The notes below the pieces were generated by a model, which was not told where the DNA came from, ran no database searches, and saw only the letters and a program-made list of their open reading frames with translations. From assembly GCF_002127325.2 (NCBI RefSeq), contig NC_035438.2, positions 145,586,708 to 145,650,707 of the forward strand: 64,000 bases of DNA. The letters run 5' to 3'. Position numbers and translations under genes: made by a program. Every line of letters starts with the position of its first letter. Positions within the stretch are counted from its first letter, which is position 1. This DNA is from Helianthus annuus (taxonomy: Eukaryota > Streptophyta > Magnoliopsida > Asterales > Asteraceae). This document shows, in pieces, positions 35,401-43,875 of this stretch.

Positions 35401-36196
35401 TAGGCACATGATAGCTTGTTTTCCGAAATTCGCGGATCACTTGACTAATCTGTAAATGTGTCCTCCTGAATAGCCAATACACAACTATTTTCCATTAAAA
35501 AAACAAATATGAACTAAAACTAAAAAAGTCCACTCCCATTACTTACATTTGATCATTCTCTAAATAGTTAACTTCCTTAAAATTAATAATATAACCTGAT
35601 TTTCTAGGATAAATACACCAAACCCGCACCCACTAAGAATCTCAAATGCTTGATTGAACGAAACTTACGAGGCATAGTATATGACAACCTTCTGCATCAC
35701 ATTGTTCTTCTCATAAAGATCAGGCGTCGGATTAGCTATGATTTATAAAGAAAAAAACAACATAAATTAATAGTGATAGAGCAATTGTGCAATATCTTTT
35801 AAGAAAAAAAAAAACAAATCATAAATAGAGTGGTGAGTTATTTTAACAGGAAATGTATTAATAAAATGAAATGATATTATTCATACCTGACGGTTGCTCC
35901 ATATCAGGAACAAAACCCCCATCCTGACCACCGAGAGGATCTATGTTGCCGTACAGAGACTTTGAGCGGTGATTCTTCTGCCACGCAAGAACTGAGCAAA
36001 GCAGAGACAATGACTTGCCGGTACCAGTAGGCGATTCAAGTAGGGCATGAAAATGACCGTCTCGTTGCGCTCGATCGAGTGTTGCGATGACTCTGCTCAT
36101 GTAAGCCAGCTGAGAGCCGTATGGCGGGTACGGAAACTCGATCGGTATGCCTCCGATGTGATTCACATTCGGTTTAGGGTTTGGATCTGATTCCAT
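26416..36196 (-). CDS. FANCJ/BRIP1-like helicase, copy B, C-terminus lost
   Basis: Tandem paralogue of copy A in the same orientation. Exons: 36196-35887, 35735-35669, 35465-35390, 35164-35100, 35028-34975, 34874-34774, 34684-34543, 34162-34101, 34022-33949, 33856-33786, 33685-33598, 33337-33265, 33170-33072, 32830-32722, 30404-30311, 30213-30130, 30055-29899, 29684-29518, 29418-29374, 29261-29233, 29124-29003, 28918-28871, 28442-28318, 28242-27884, 27571-26725, 26472-26416. All have GT-AG edges; the sum is 3525 bases (1175 codons) without a stop. Length differences from A are multiples of three within each aligned region. Walker A, DEAH, Fe-S cysteines and motif VI are intact. Exons 26-27 of A are destroyed; reading on after 26416 stops after two codons. 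The helicase core could work; expression is unknown. A pseudogene in progress cannot be excluded. Confidence 0.82.
26577..26732 (+). mobile_element. SINE/LINE tail inserted at the exon 24b donor of copy B
   Basis: A 16-bp direct repeat AGTAGTACCTTGTTTA (26577-26592 and 26717-26732) flanks a 124-bp insert ending GTTGCCGTTC plus 12 A. Target duplication plus poly-A marks L1-type retroposition. The duplicated target includes the GT donor and exon end, so a usable donor survives. Confidence 0.88.
27572..27883 (-). other. Extra intron in exon 24 region of copy B
   Basis: GT at 27883 (AG|GTATACC) and AG at 27572 (GTGCAG|GTGTTC) rejoin the frame so that copy A's CSSPTP block continues. Copy A has no intron here. 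Confidence 0.75.
28443..28870. other. Intron 22 of copy B with foreign sequence
   Basis: Unlike copy A's intron. It contains GATGGGATTTTACTGGGTAT followed by GATTGTTGTAG, similar to a SINE tail, and an unidentified, more GC-rich stretch at 28640-28820. Confidence 0.45.
30404..30602. mobile_element. hAT-type MITE at the exon 15 acceptor of copy B
   Basis: Inverted ends CATGGTTG/CAACCATG (30412-30594, 183 bp) are flanked by the exact 8-bp repeat CCTGTCAT (30404-30411 and 30595-30602), the hAT signature. The interior is built of GATTAATCCCGATTAATC-like repeats. The insertion sits directly at the splice acceptor, whose AG lies in the duplicated target. Confidence 0.92.
30731..32567 (+). mobile_element. 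PIF/Harbinger DNA transposon in intron 14 of copy B
   Basis: A 1.84-kb insert with TTA on both sides (30728-30730 and 32568-32570), the 3-bp target duplication of this superfamily, and G-rich, weakly matching inverted ends. It carries a transposase gene. The second, Myb-like gene of autonomous Harbingers is not present. Copy A lacks the element. Confidence 0.85.
31032..32285 (+). pseudogene. Harbinger-type DDE transposase with one in-frame stop
   Basis: Cuts and inserts PIF/Harbinger elements (DDE_Tnp_4 family, HARBI1-like). The frame runs 417 codons from the ATG at 31032, after a TATA-like TATATATA (~30935), to 32285, the usual length of plant family members. The only break is TGA at codon 276 (31857-31859), where the family usually has Arg; CGA to TGA by deamination would explain it. 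The catalytic triad is visible as D192 (SIDCTHIEW), D244 (NNDINVLH) and E318 (RKDVERAFG). The remainder is open, so the lesion is recent or the stop is polymorphic. Confidence 0.9.
34197..34440 (-). other. nad2: Mitochondrial DNA insertion: nad2 exon and intron fragment
   Basis: A GC-rich patch in intron 7 of copy B is absent from copy A. On the minus strand 34388-34303 reads GARSSGIFMGILSIAVG then LFKITAVPF, the mitochondrial NADH dehydrogenase subunit 2 sequence I know, and not the plastid ndhB version. Beyond it, GGGCGGCTGTAGG...CGGGCC looks like group II intron sequence. A nuclear mitochondrial insertion (NUMT), non-functional here. Confidence 0.82.
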
Positions 36197-36266
36197 AATT
36201 TCTCGATGGCCGATTGGGTTGCACTTCTAGGGTTTCTAAGTTTTTATGCATGTTTAATTTCATCTT

Positions 36267-36276
36267 TTGGCGCCAA
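36267..36276. promoter_or_regulatory. E2F-like site upstream of FANCJ copy B
   Basis: TTGGCGCCAA, a palindromic match to TTSSCGSSAA, is 71-80 bases upstream of the copy B start codon, in a position like that of the copy A site. Confidence 0.6.
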
Positions 36277-36757
36277 CTTCAATTTTAATTTATTTTATTT
36301 TTTTGTTAGAATTGACGATTGCACCATATTGTTTGTTTACTCAAATTTCGGAAACGATACGTATCTTTCAGAAGACTACACATTTATTACCATCTAATTA
36401 TATATATATATGGAACCCATTAAGTGTAACCAACTCTCAAATCAATATCCACCATTGGATTTGGCTGAGATTAAATCTCAGCCACTTAAACTCATAAAAA
36501 TAACCTCTCAGTTCAAAGCAGTTTCCTGGGCCTCCACATTTTCTTGCCCATGTTCTCCCCAAATCATCATTAATTGTAACTGCAATTTGGAAGAATCCTG
36601 GCTGTTTAAAGTCCCTAACTTTTGATCTGAGCCATTGAAAGTCCTTAAAATGGCAGTTTTACAATCTCTCTCCTTAAATCATGTGGTTTCAGGCGGTTTC
36701 CGTTCACCCCACCCACGTTTCCCGCTTTCTCCTCCCCAACCGCCCCAGGTCACCCAC

Positions 36758-36764
36758 TATAAAT
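36758..36764 (+). promoter_or_regulatory. TATA box of captured or decayed gene
   Basis: TATAAAT lies in a C-rich promoter-like context, followed by a pyrimidine-rich leader with TTTCTCTATTTCTCTAG. Confidence 0.5.
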
Positions 36765-36935
36765 CCTCCCCTACCCAGCATCATCAAGGCCTCGCTCTTT
36801 CCTATTTTGCATCGGTTATCAAGGGTTTCTCTATTTCTCTAGATCTCCTTCCACAAGTCGCTGGCTCGCTGCGGCTCTCTATGCCATACATACACAAATC
36901 AACCTTCTCTGATCTCTCTATGCCATACAATCAAA

Positions 36936-38280
36936 GATGATGATTATGAAGACAAAGAGGAAGGAGTCGAGGAGTTAATTCCGTCGGAGACAACGTCGCC
37001 TAGGGTTTCAAGTTCGATCGTACGGACGATAATGGATAAAAAAGTGAGTTGAATAGAGGTGAGATCAATGTTTGCCCTCTGAAGCTTTGTCTGCTGGTGG
37101 AGATCTTTGATTTTGGTATGAATATTCAAGCTACTACATTGTTATAATCTTACTGTTTCTTTATTATGCTAGAAATCGATTTGTGCATTCAGTCACTTTT
37201 TAGTTCTTGCAAAGGAAGAAAGGAATAGGCTTTAAAGTTAACTGAATTATTGAAATGTATATTGTATGCCACAATCTTTGATTTGCTAATGAAGATAGGT
37301 CAAACAGATAATTATGGATCAAAGTGTGCATAAAGTTATGATTTCACAAAAGGTTTGGTTAGATCCCCAATACGAGCAACAATGCTTCAAATAAGTTTAA
37401 AATTGTATGTGGTGAGCGGAATCCTGTATAGTTTTCTAGAGGTTATATATCTAATTTATTATTTATTATTTTTTGTTTTGCATCTAAATAAAATACTTGA
37501 GAAATGAAGCTTCATGGCGACAGGTTCAAAACTGCCTATTATTAGTCTTTGGTCATAATGTTACTATTCGGTTGAACTCCTCTTTCCATCATATATATAT
37601 ATATATATATGACTTTCTCACTAGTCATTATATACTATTCGACCCGTTTAAGAGTAAATGAGTTGGTTGGGTTGAATTGGCTTCTAATGGGTCAAATGGG
37701 TAAATAAAATGATATTTATGAGTAAATGAGTTGGTTGGGTTGAATTGGCTTCTAATGGGTCAAATGGGGAATTTAATAATGGCAGTAACATTTATGATAA
37801 GGGGGTGTTTGGGATTTGACACTGTCAAAACTGAGTATCGCAATAATCTGATAATCAGTTTGCAAGTGCAATTCCAATCACCCGCTTAGAACAAAATAAT
37901 TCACATTATGACCCGCCCTTTACAATTGCAGGAGTTCCTTCCTATAAAAGAGATGCTTGAAGATTCTAAAGATGAACGTGAAATATCTTCGGACTGAAGA
38001 TTATATGAGGCCAATAGTTCAAGAAACCATACCGAGGCGGGATTGTGAATGCTATAATTGCGATAATACTTTGGAAGGAGTTGTTGCTAATAGAGAGGAG
38101 TTGAGAACAAACAAGATTAATGTCAAGTCTCAGATAAAGGATTCAGAGGAGATGCAAGAGTTAGTGAATTCGTATGTGGATCAACTGGAGAAAGGTAAGC
38201 AGGCTAGAAAGGTAGCAAAGAGACGAGAAAAAACAAAACGTGCAAGTACTCCTCGGTACATAATACAAAGAACAAGGTAA
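36936..38280 (+). pseudogene. Unidentified gene fragment, two or more exons
   Basis: The first exon candidate (36936-37043) encodes an acidic stretch, DDDYEDKEEGVEELI, and stops at a good donor (AAAAAA|GTGAGT). A second begins after ATTGCAG at 37932 (EFLPIKEMLEDSKDE) and closes at a stop; the neighbouring frame 37957-38280 then continues with lysine/arginine-rich sequence (KGKQARKVAKRREKTKR). The break indicates a frameshift. I do not recognise the family. Confidence 0.45.
37653..37787. repeat. Direct repeat, 68-bp spacing
   Basis: GAGTAAATGAGTTGGTTGGG and the next ~30 bases occur twice. Confidence 0.85.
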
Positions 38281-39573
38281 TGAAGAAATGGATGAGGAGG
38301 GTCGATCGCAGAACCATGAAGAAAATAATTTCGATTAGATGTGGCCTGCCGGATGGGTTTACAGATTATGAAAAAGATCATTATGATACGGATGCAGTTA
38401 CGTTATTTCACATTTGAATGTCTTGAAATTGATCTTTACACATTTTGCAGTTGAAACTAGACTTCTTAGCTTTTTTCTTCATGGTGACTGGTATTGAAAA
38501 TAAAAAGCTTACGTGTTGTTTCACCGTATATTTTCCATCCCAACTATTTGTAAACTTGGCCACATGAAGAATATACTAGTCTTTGGTGTTTCAAGAGAAG
38601 TAGGACTTACTGCTTTTCAAATAGGAAAAAATTCAAGTGAAGTGTATTTCAGAAATTTTTCTAAATTCTTATAGCTTGAATTTTGAAATTTGGTACGATT
38701 AACTCTTATCAAAATGAGTTTAATCATAAAAGACTTGGTTAGTAATATTATTTGTTATGTGTCTATTATCTAAAGTTTAAAACAATACGGTCATTCTTGT
38801 AAATACGTTATAATTATGGATCATTTAGGTCAAAAGGTTGTGAGCGGTCATTCAAACGACTTTCAATGAAAACTTGAAGAACCAGCAGTGCTATAAATAT
38901 TCACCGTAATTTTTCAAAAAGTTTAAATCAAAAGAAATTAAAGCAGTTTAATATAGTGGCTATTGTCTCTTGATAGTGACCTCCACATGTACATATGGTT
39001 TGAGCATGTATACCACAGCATGTACAATTCGTTTGTTTAATTTTGGTGGCATATTTTTATTTTTATTTTACTTTTTAAAGTTTACTGCAATTTTTAATTA
39101 TTTGTCTTAATTTTATCTTAATTTGAAAAAAAAAGAGTGAGTGATGAGTGACGACCATTGCAAGTCTATTACAGTGAAATGTGATGAAATGTAACAGAGT
39201 GATTTGACAATTGGTGATTGGGTGTGGTGTATGATGGATTGTGATGAGTGATGACCACCCCTTCCACCCTAAGTGCCCCCAATAGATGATGCCAAAAATA
39301 CACCTAACTTGATAAATTCTTCATGAACATGAGTAGAGTTACGTTTTCAGCACTATGACCATTATGGTATCTTTTAATTTACAGAAAGATAACATGGCAA
39401 AAGCAGGAGCATCTCATTTTGTTGCTTTCAAATGTTTAAATTCGGTTGCGTTTTATTTCAAACGGGTCAATTCGGTTGCGTTTTATTTCAAAAGGGTGTT
39501 ATAAAAAAATTAGTTAAAAGGGGAATGGGTTGAGAGTCATAACACATACTTCTGCCATTAAGACATTAAAATA
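38281..39573. other. Gene-free part of the candidate Helitron
   Basis: AT-rich. A GTGATGAGTGATGACC-type repeat patch lies at 39137-39265 and a 31-bp direct repeat (TCAATTCGGTTGCGTTTTAT) at 39436 and 39467. Confidence 0.5.
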
Positions 39574-39622
39574 CCCGTCCACCGGACGGGCATTAAACTA
39601 GTATATACTTACTAAACTTAAA

Positions 39623-39655
39623 CTAGTGGGGAACCCACGCATTGCAGCGGAGTTA
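39623..39655 (-). mobile_element. Helitron 3' terminus, minus strand
   Basis: The minus strand reads CCGCTGCAATGCGTGGGT then TCCCCACTAG|T, nearly the same as the terminus at 52301-52329. The rest of the element would extend rightwards; its 5' end was not located. Confidence 0.7.
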
Positions 39656-39720
39656 ACAAGACGGGGCAGGAACACAATTCAAACCATAATACGGTTAAAA
39701 AGTTTATTATGGACCAGTTA

Positions 39721-39768
39721 AGAGATAAAAGACAATGCCGTTCAAAAAAAAAAAGAGATAAAAGACAA
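39721..39768 (+). mobile_element. Extremely truncated retroposon: 8 bases plus poly-A
   Basis: A 15-bp direct repeat AGAGATAAAAGACAA (39721-39735 and 39754-39768) flanks only TGCCGTTC and ten A. TGCCGTTC-poly(A) is also the end of the insertion at 26593-26716. Confidence 0.85.
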
Positions 39769-40341
39769 CCACAATAAACCCAATCATAAATGGAATGTAA
39801 TTTCGACCTCTATGTGTAATTGTGTGCCATACAAAAGGGCAAGTACTACTACATGAACATTGGGTGATTGGATAAGCATTTGTGTAGTCAGTATTGATTG
39901 ATTACTATATTTTCAAAACGAAATGACATATGAGAGTTCGGACATCATGTTTTTCACACTTTTTATTTTTAATCTTTTCGCACTTTTTATTTGGTTATGT
40001 ATTAATGACTTTAATAACTAGTTTCTTATGTTGAAGGTGAATCTTCCTTATCATTTGTCCGTGGTATCTTGGCATTATTTTACTGTCTACATAAAATAAA
40101 AGATTTTCACCATTCATATCTCCACGGTCTATATGGAGATATGTTGCCTACCTAGTCGGGGGTTAAGGGAATGGTTTGGTAAGAGTCTTGCCTTGTTCAG
40201 TGTATAGATTCTGCAAGGACCTGGGTCAAATTTAGTAGGACCTCCTTCAATACCCAATGGTATTGGATGGCGGGGGTCCAAACCCTTTGATCTCCTCAAC
40301 CGATCGGATGACCACCCGATCGGATGACCACCCTATCCGCC
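39769..40341. other. Gene-free stretch before the gypsy LTR
   Basis: No coding signal. CGATCGGATGACCACC is doubled at 40299-40330, next to the LTR, which has the same motif style. Confidence 0.5.
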
Positions 40342-42455
40342 TGTCACACCCCAACCGATGGCGGAATCATTGGGGCGCGGCACTGAGCGAAACAGATTGT
40401 CTAGAAGTTTCCATAACAATTATCATTACCAATTAATTTAAATTAACATGTCCCATACCATGCCTCAAAAGGTAAACAAATTATTACAGACAAAATCCAG
40501 GCAAATAGTTCTATTCCGACAACTCAGATTTTACAAAATTGCCCAATTGTTTATCTGCTTCTAGAGACTCCTGTTTTCAGATCTACAGACAACTATTTGT
40601 TGGGCTCTAGAAGCTTATTCTAGCCTCGCTTTCCTAGCAGATAAGCATCCTAATTACCTGTCACATACGCTAAAATAAAAGTCAATACACATAGTCTAAA
40701 GGTGAGCATACAAGTTTGATAATAGCATATAGAGTTCGAAATAGTTTACGCATAACCAACACGTACAAAGAGGAAAACGAAGCATGTTAATTATCGACAC
40801 GGATCTATCGATACCAATGACTGCGGGTTGACTGCCCAAGGCAGTTCGCAATACATGATCACCAATGTAATTCATGCAAGTAATTGTCCTTAACAACCCC
40901 CGCATGAGCGGGTGCTGAGTCCAAACTATAGTACTATCGTCGTTAAGGCAGGTAGACAGCATTCCATGTGTAAACATAACAAACAAGCGTTCATTAAGTC
41001 ACGTATAACATGCGGTAACGGTTAACGTTTAAAATGTTGTGTAGTGTGTTCGATGTGATTTTGTATAAGTAACGTATGTAACACCCAAAAGTGCTTAAAG
41101 CAAAAAGGGAACGAGTATACACACAGCGGTTGATGGATTGAAGGGAGCGCTTGAGAGTAAAGTTAGCCTGAATAGTTCGATAGTATAACGATAAGTAACG
41201 CATAAAACGGAAATAGGTGTCGATGGGTCGGACAACTGGTCGATCGGACGGCAGTCCGATCAGACGGCTGACCGTGCGGTTGACAGTCCGTTCGGACAGT
41301 TGTTTGGTCGGATGGAGGTCCGATCGGATGGTTATTCGAGTGGATTGTTTCTTCCTTTGAGTAGGATGTGTTTGTGTACGATGATTGACTTTTGAGGTTT
41401 TCGTTGTAGCATTTGAAAACATTGAAGTATCTTTACCTTTCAGGTCGGTCGGTCGGACGGTCGTTCGATCGGCCGGCCACCCGATCGGTTGGTACTTCAG
41501 TGAAGAACATATCCTCAGCAAGAGGTCACTCAATCGGACAGTGGTTCGATCGGGTGGCATTTCCTCGTGCATTGAACATGTTGAAAAATCGATTAAGTAT
41601 TTAAGGCCAAGTATCTCATGATCCGAAGAGTAATCCGATCGAACGGCAGTCCGATCGAACAGCAGTTCGTTCAATACTCAACTTCAAATAGGTTGATCAA
41701 GTGTGGGACCCATGTGCTAGCCGATCGGCTGGCCAGTCGTTCGGCTGTCTGTCCGTTCGGCTGACTGTCCGTTCGGACAGTAGTCCGATCGGACAGTGCC
41801 TTGTCCTGGTCGGCTTGTTCGTCTAACACTTGGTTGTTTTGGTTGTCTGTCGTTTTATCGAGGCGTTCTGATAACGAGTTAAGCAACAGAAACCTCGTCA
41901 TTACTTGGTTCTCCTGATCGGGCAGGAATCACCCAAAATCCGGTCAGTTAACTTTTGTGACGGTGTTCCATGTTTAACCCGAAATCGGTGAACCTCGTGG
42001 CTAGAATACAGATCTCGTGCCACACATCCACAAGAATGAGTAGTATGTCGACACAAGGCCAGATTCTATCGGTCTTGAGTGCGTTGAGTGTAAAAGAGTT
42101 GAAAGAAAGTAAGAAAACCATCTTTCAATCCTTTTCTTAGTGAAAATGTTCAGATCTATGGTAGATCTTTGTTTATTTATGTGGAAATCGGTTAGATTCA
42201 AGTTGTTCTTGAGAGATTGAGGCCAAAACATGAAGTTCTTGAAGAACACCATGATGACATCACCATAGAACACTCGAATCGTGATGATTTCACGGTTAAA
42301 AGTTAAAATCCAAAAGATAGAAAGGTGTAGAAGTGCGTGTAGATCACGAAAGTACAAGAATTAGGGCGAGAACTTACCGGAATTGAGAGAAATCGGAGAA
42401 AAGGTGAAGAAAGTGCGCTGGTCGGTCAGAGGGTTTCCAAAAGAGGAAATGATGA
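40342..42455 (-). repeat. Gypsy 3' LTR, truncated
   Basis: It matches 43876-45966 with scattered substitutions and small indels, then breaks where copia TGTTAGTGCATG begins. The U3 part corresponding to 45967-46728 is missing. Confidence 0.85.
41220..41800. repeat. Palindromic GATCGGAC motif field in LTR
   Basis: Many copies of TCCGATCGGAC-like inverted motifs, such as GTCCGATCGGACAG, are spread over 41220-41345, 41440-41480, 41630-41665 and 41715-41800. The same field recurs in the other LTR. Confidence 0.8.
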
Positions 42456-42896
42456 TGTTAGTGCATGCGTCTGTCGACTTTGTCTTGTATCGAGTCTTGT
42501 ATTTAGATAGATATATCAGGGCACGTATTACGAGAAAATGTTAAATTTAGGCTAAGAGGTAATTTCGCACGAAATTATCGATGGGGTAATTCCGCCGAAA
42601 TCACATGGTGATTTCGTACGAAATTAAATTCCGCATGAAACTTGATTTCGTGTGAGCCGATTCCGTGCGAAATTGGCAGCCTATATATAGGGGTGTCTTG
42701 ATTCATTTGTAACTTTCCGGCTCGAGTACCGAACTGCTGCCGAAGTGTCTACTCGCTGTAATTCTTTGTCAAATCAATCAAAAGATAGTTTGAAGTGTAT
42801 ATCTAGCTGAATTGAACTTGATACGTCTGTTTCCGCCTTTCGTATCGAGCAAAAACTCTTCTGATCGACTCGTTCGAGTCAGAAAACGATCCTACA
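42456..42896 (+). repeat. Ty1/copia LTR (SIRE-like), 441 bp
   Basis: Starts TGTTAGTGCATG, ends CCTACA, and is followed two bases later by a primer site. U3 has repeated TTTCGNRCGAAAT palindromes; TATATATAG lies near 42692. Its start is homologous to the minus-strand copia LTR ending at 59601. Confidence 0.82.
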
Positions 42897-42898
42897 AG

Positions 42899-42910
42899 TG
42901 GTATCAGAGC
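42899..42910 (+). other. Primer binding site of copia element
   Basis: TGGTATCAGAGC, initiator tRNA-Met type. Confidence 0.88.
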
Positions 42911-43094
42911 TCAGGAGGAAGAGTTCTTACCAATTCAGCTGCAAATTCTGATTTCTACACCTTCTTTTTCAAAATTAACTTGATTTCACGGTCAAAATGT
43001 TTTGAATTTCACACATCATGTGCGCAATAGTGTTTTAACAAAGCCTTGAAAGTTTCAGAACTAAAATCGGCCGATAACTTGATCAATTTGACAA

Positions 43095-43400
43095 AATTCA
43101 GCTCGAGATGATGACATCAGCATAATTCCGCACCAGTTTGTAATTTCGTTTGAGAGTTTCAAAGGAAATTAACGATTTCGTTCCAAGAGTGTAATTTCGT
43201 TTGGGTGGTCCACACGAAATTAGTAATTTTGCTTCAAGTTGGTAATTTCGCTTGGATATTTCGCGCGAAATCAGATATTTCGTTTGAAAGTGGGCTAATT
43301 TCACATGAAATTTAAGTATTTCGTTCCAAAGCTGTTATTTCGTTTGAACTGGGTAATTTCGCACCAGGGTATTTCGTTTGAAAGGATAATTCGTTTGAAT
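43095..43400. repeat. TTTCGTTTGAA/TTTCGCGCGAAAT motif field in copia leader
   Basis: About fifteen copies of ATTTCG-type half sites, some palindromic (TTTCGCGCGAAATC), spaced 15-35 bases. Confidence 0.75.
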
Positions 43401-43431
43401 TGTCTATTTGTGATATTTTGAATACCGAAAC

Positions 43432-43518
43432 ATGGAAGAGGAATTCTACAACGCGTTTGCCACTCCGATTACCATTACTCAGCAAGCAATGGTAATGAAG
43501 AGATCATTGATAAGTTGA
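43432..43518 (+). pseudogene. copia gag start, fragment
   Basis: It opens MEEEFYNAFATPITITQQAM as a copia-type Gag might, then stops after 28 codons. The rest of this copia element has been deleted; minus-strand gypsy leader resumes by about 43545. Confidence 0.5.
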
Positions 43519-43860
43519 TAGAATCTGTTCCAAGTAAAGATGACTGATCATACTAGGTCATGATTCTTAAAAACAGCAATGATATGAGCAAGGTGAATTG
43601 CGAAAATACGGGTGATCAAGCAAATTAGTCGAGAGTTTTGCGGCTTTCAGACCTTATCTTGACTTAATCGCTTGTCTCTATTTGAAAATTCGAGTGTAGT
43701 GATAGTGTAGCGTAGGCGAGAATAGCGAAGAATAGTAATAAGCTCGTACATAGTCCCTAGTGGTCATGCACGAGTCGGTCTATTGGGTCCTAACTATAGA
43801 CTAGGTTTCTAAGACATCGACCCGGACTAGGTCGAGTCTGCCTAATTCCCTATAGTTATG

Positions 43861-43872
43861 GCTCTGATACCA
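43861..43872 (-). other. Primer binding site of the minus-strand gypsy element
   Basis: GCTCTGATACCA, the reverse complement of TGGTATCAGAGC, three bases from the LTR end. Confidence 0.88.
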
Positions 43873-43875
43873 ATC

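Larger units (their letters stand above)
36393..39601 (+). mobile_element. Candidate Helitron carrying a gene fragment
   Basis: The 3' end is good: a perfect 7-bp hairpin CCCGTCC-ACC-GGACGGG (39574-39590), then CATTAAACTAG and T. The 5' end is tentative: A followed by TCTAATTATATATATA at 36393. The interior includes a promoter-like region and gene-like exons. No Rep/helicase coding is seen. Confidence 0.45.

Noticed and set aside
36635..36940. 101-codon frame as a gene
   Set aside because: It overlaps the putative promoter, TATA box and pyrimidine-rich leader; composition is not protein-like beyond chance.
40994..41674. 226-codon open frame (repeated at 44528-45208)
   Set aside because: It lies within LTRs, is made of DR-T-V-R-like repeats from GATCGGAC motifs, and has matching open frames on the other strand. 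It is not a gene.
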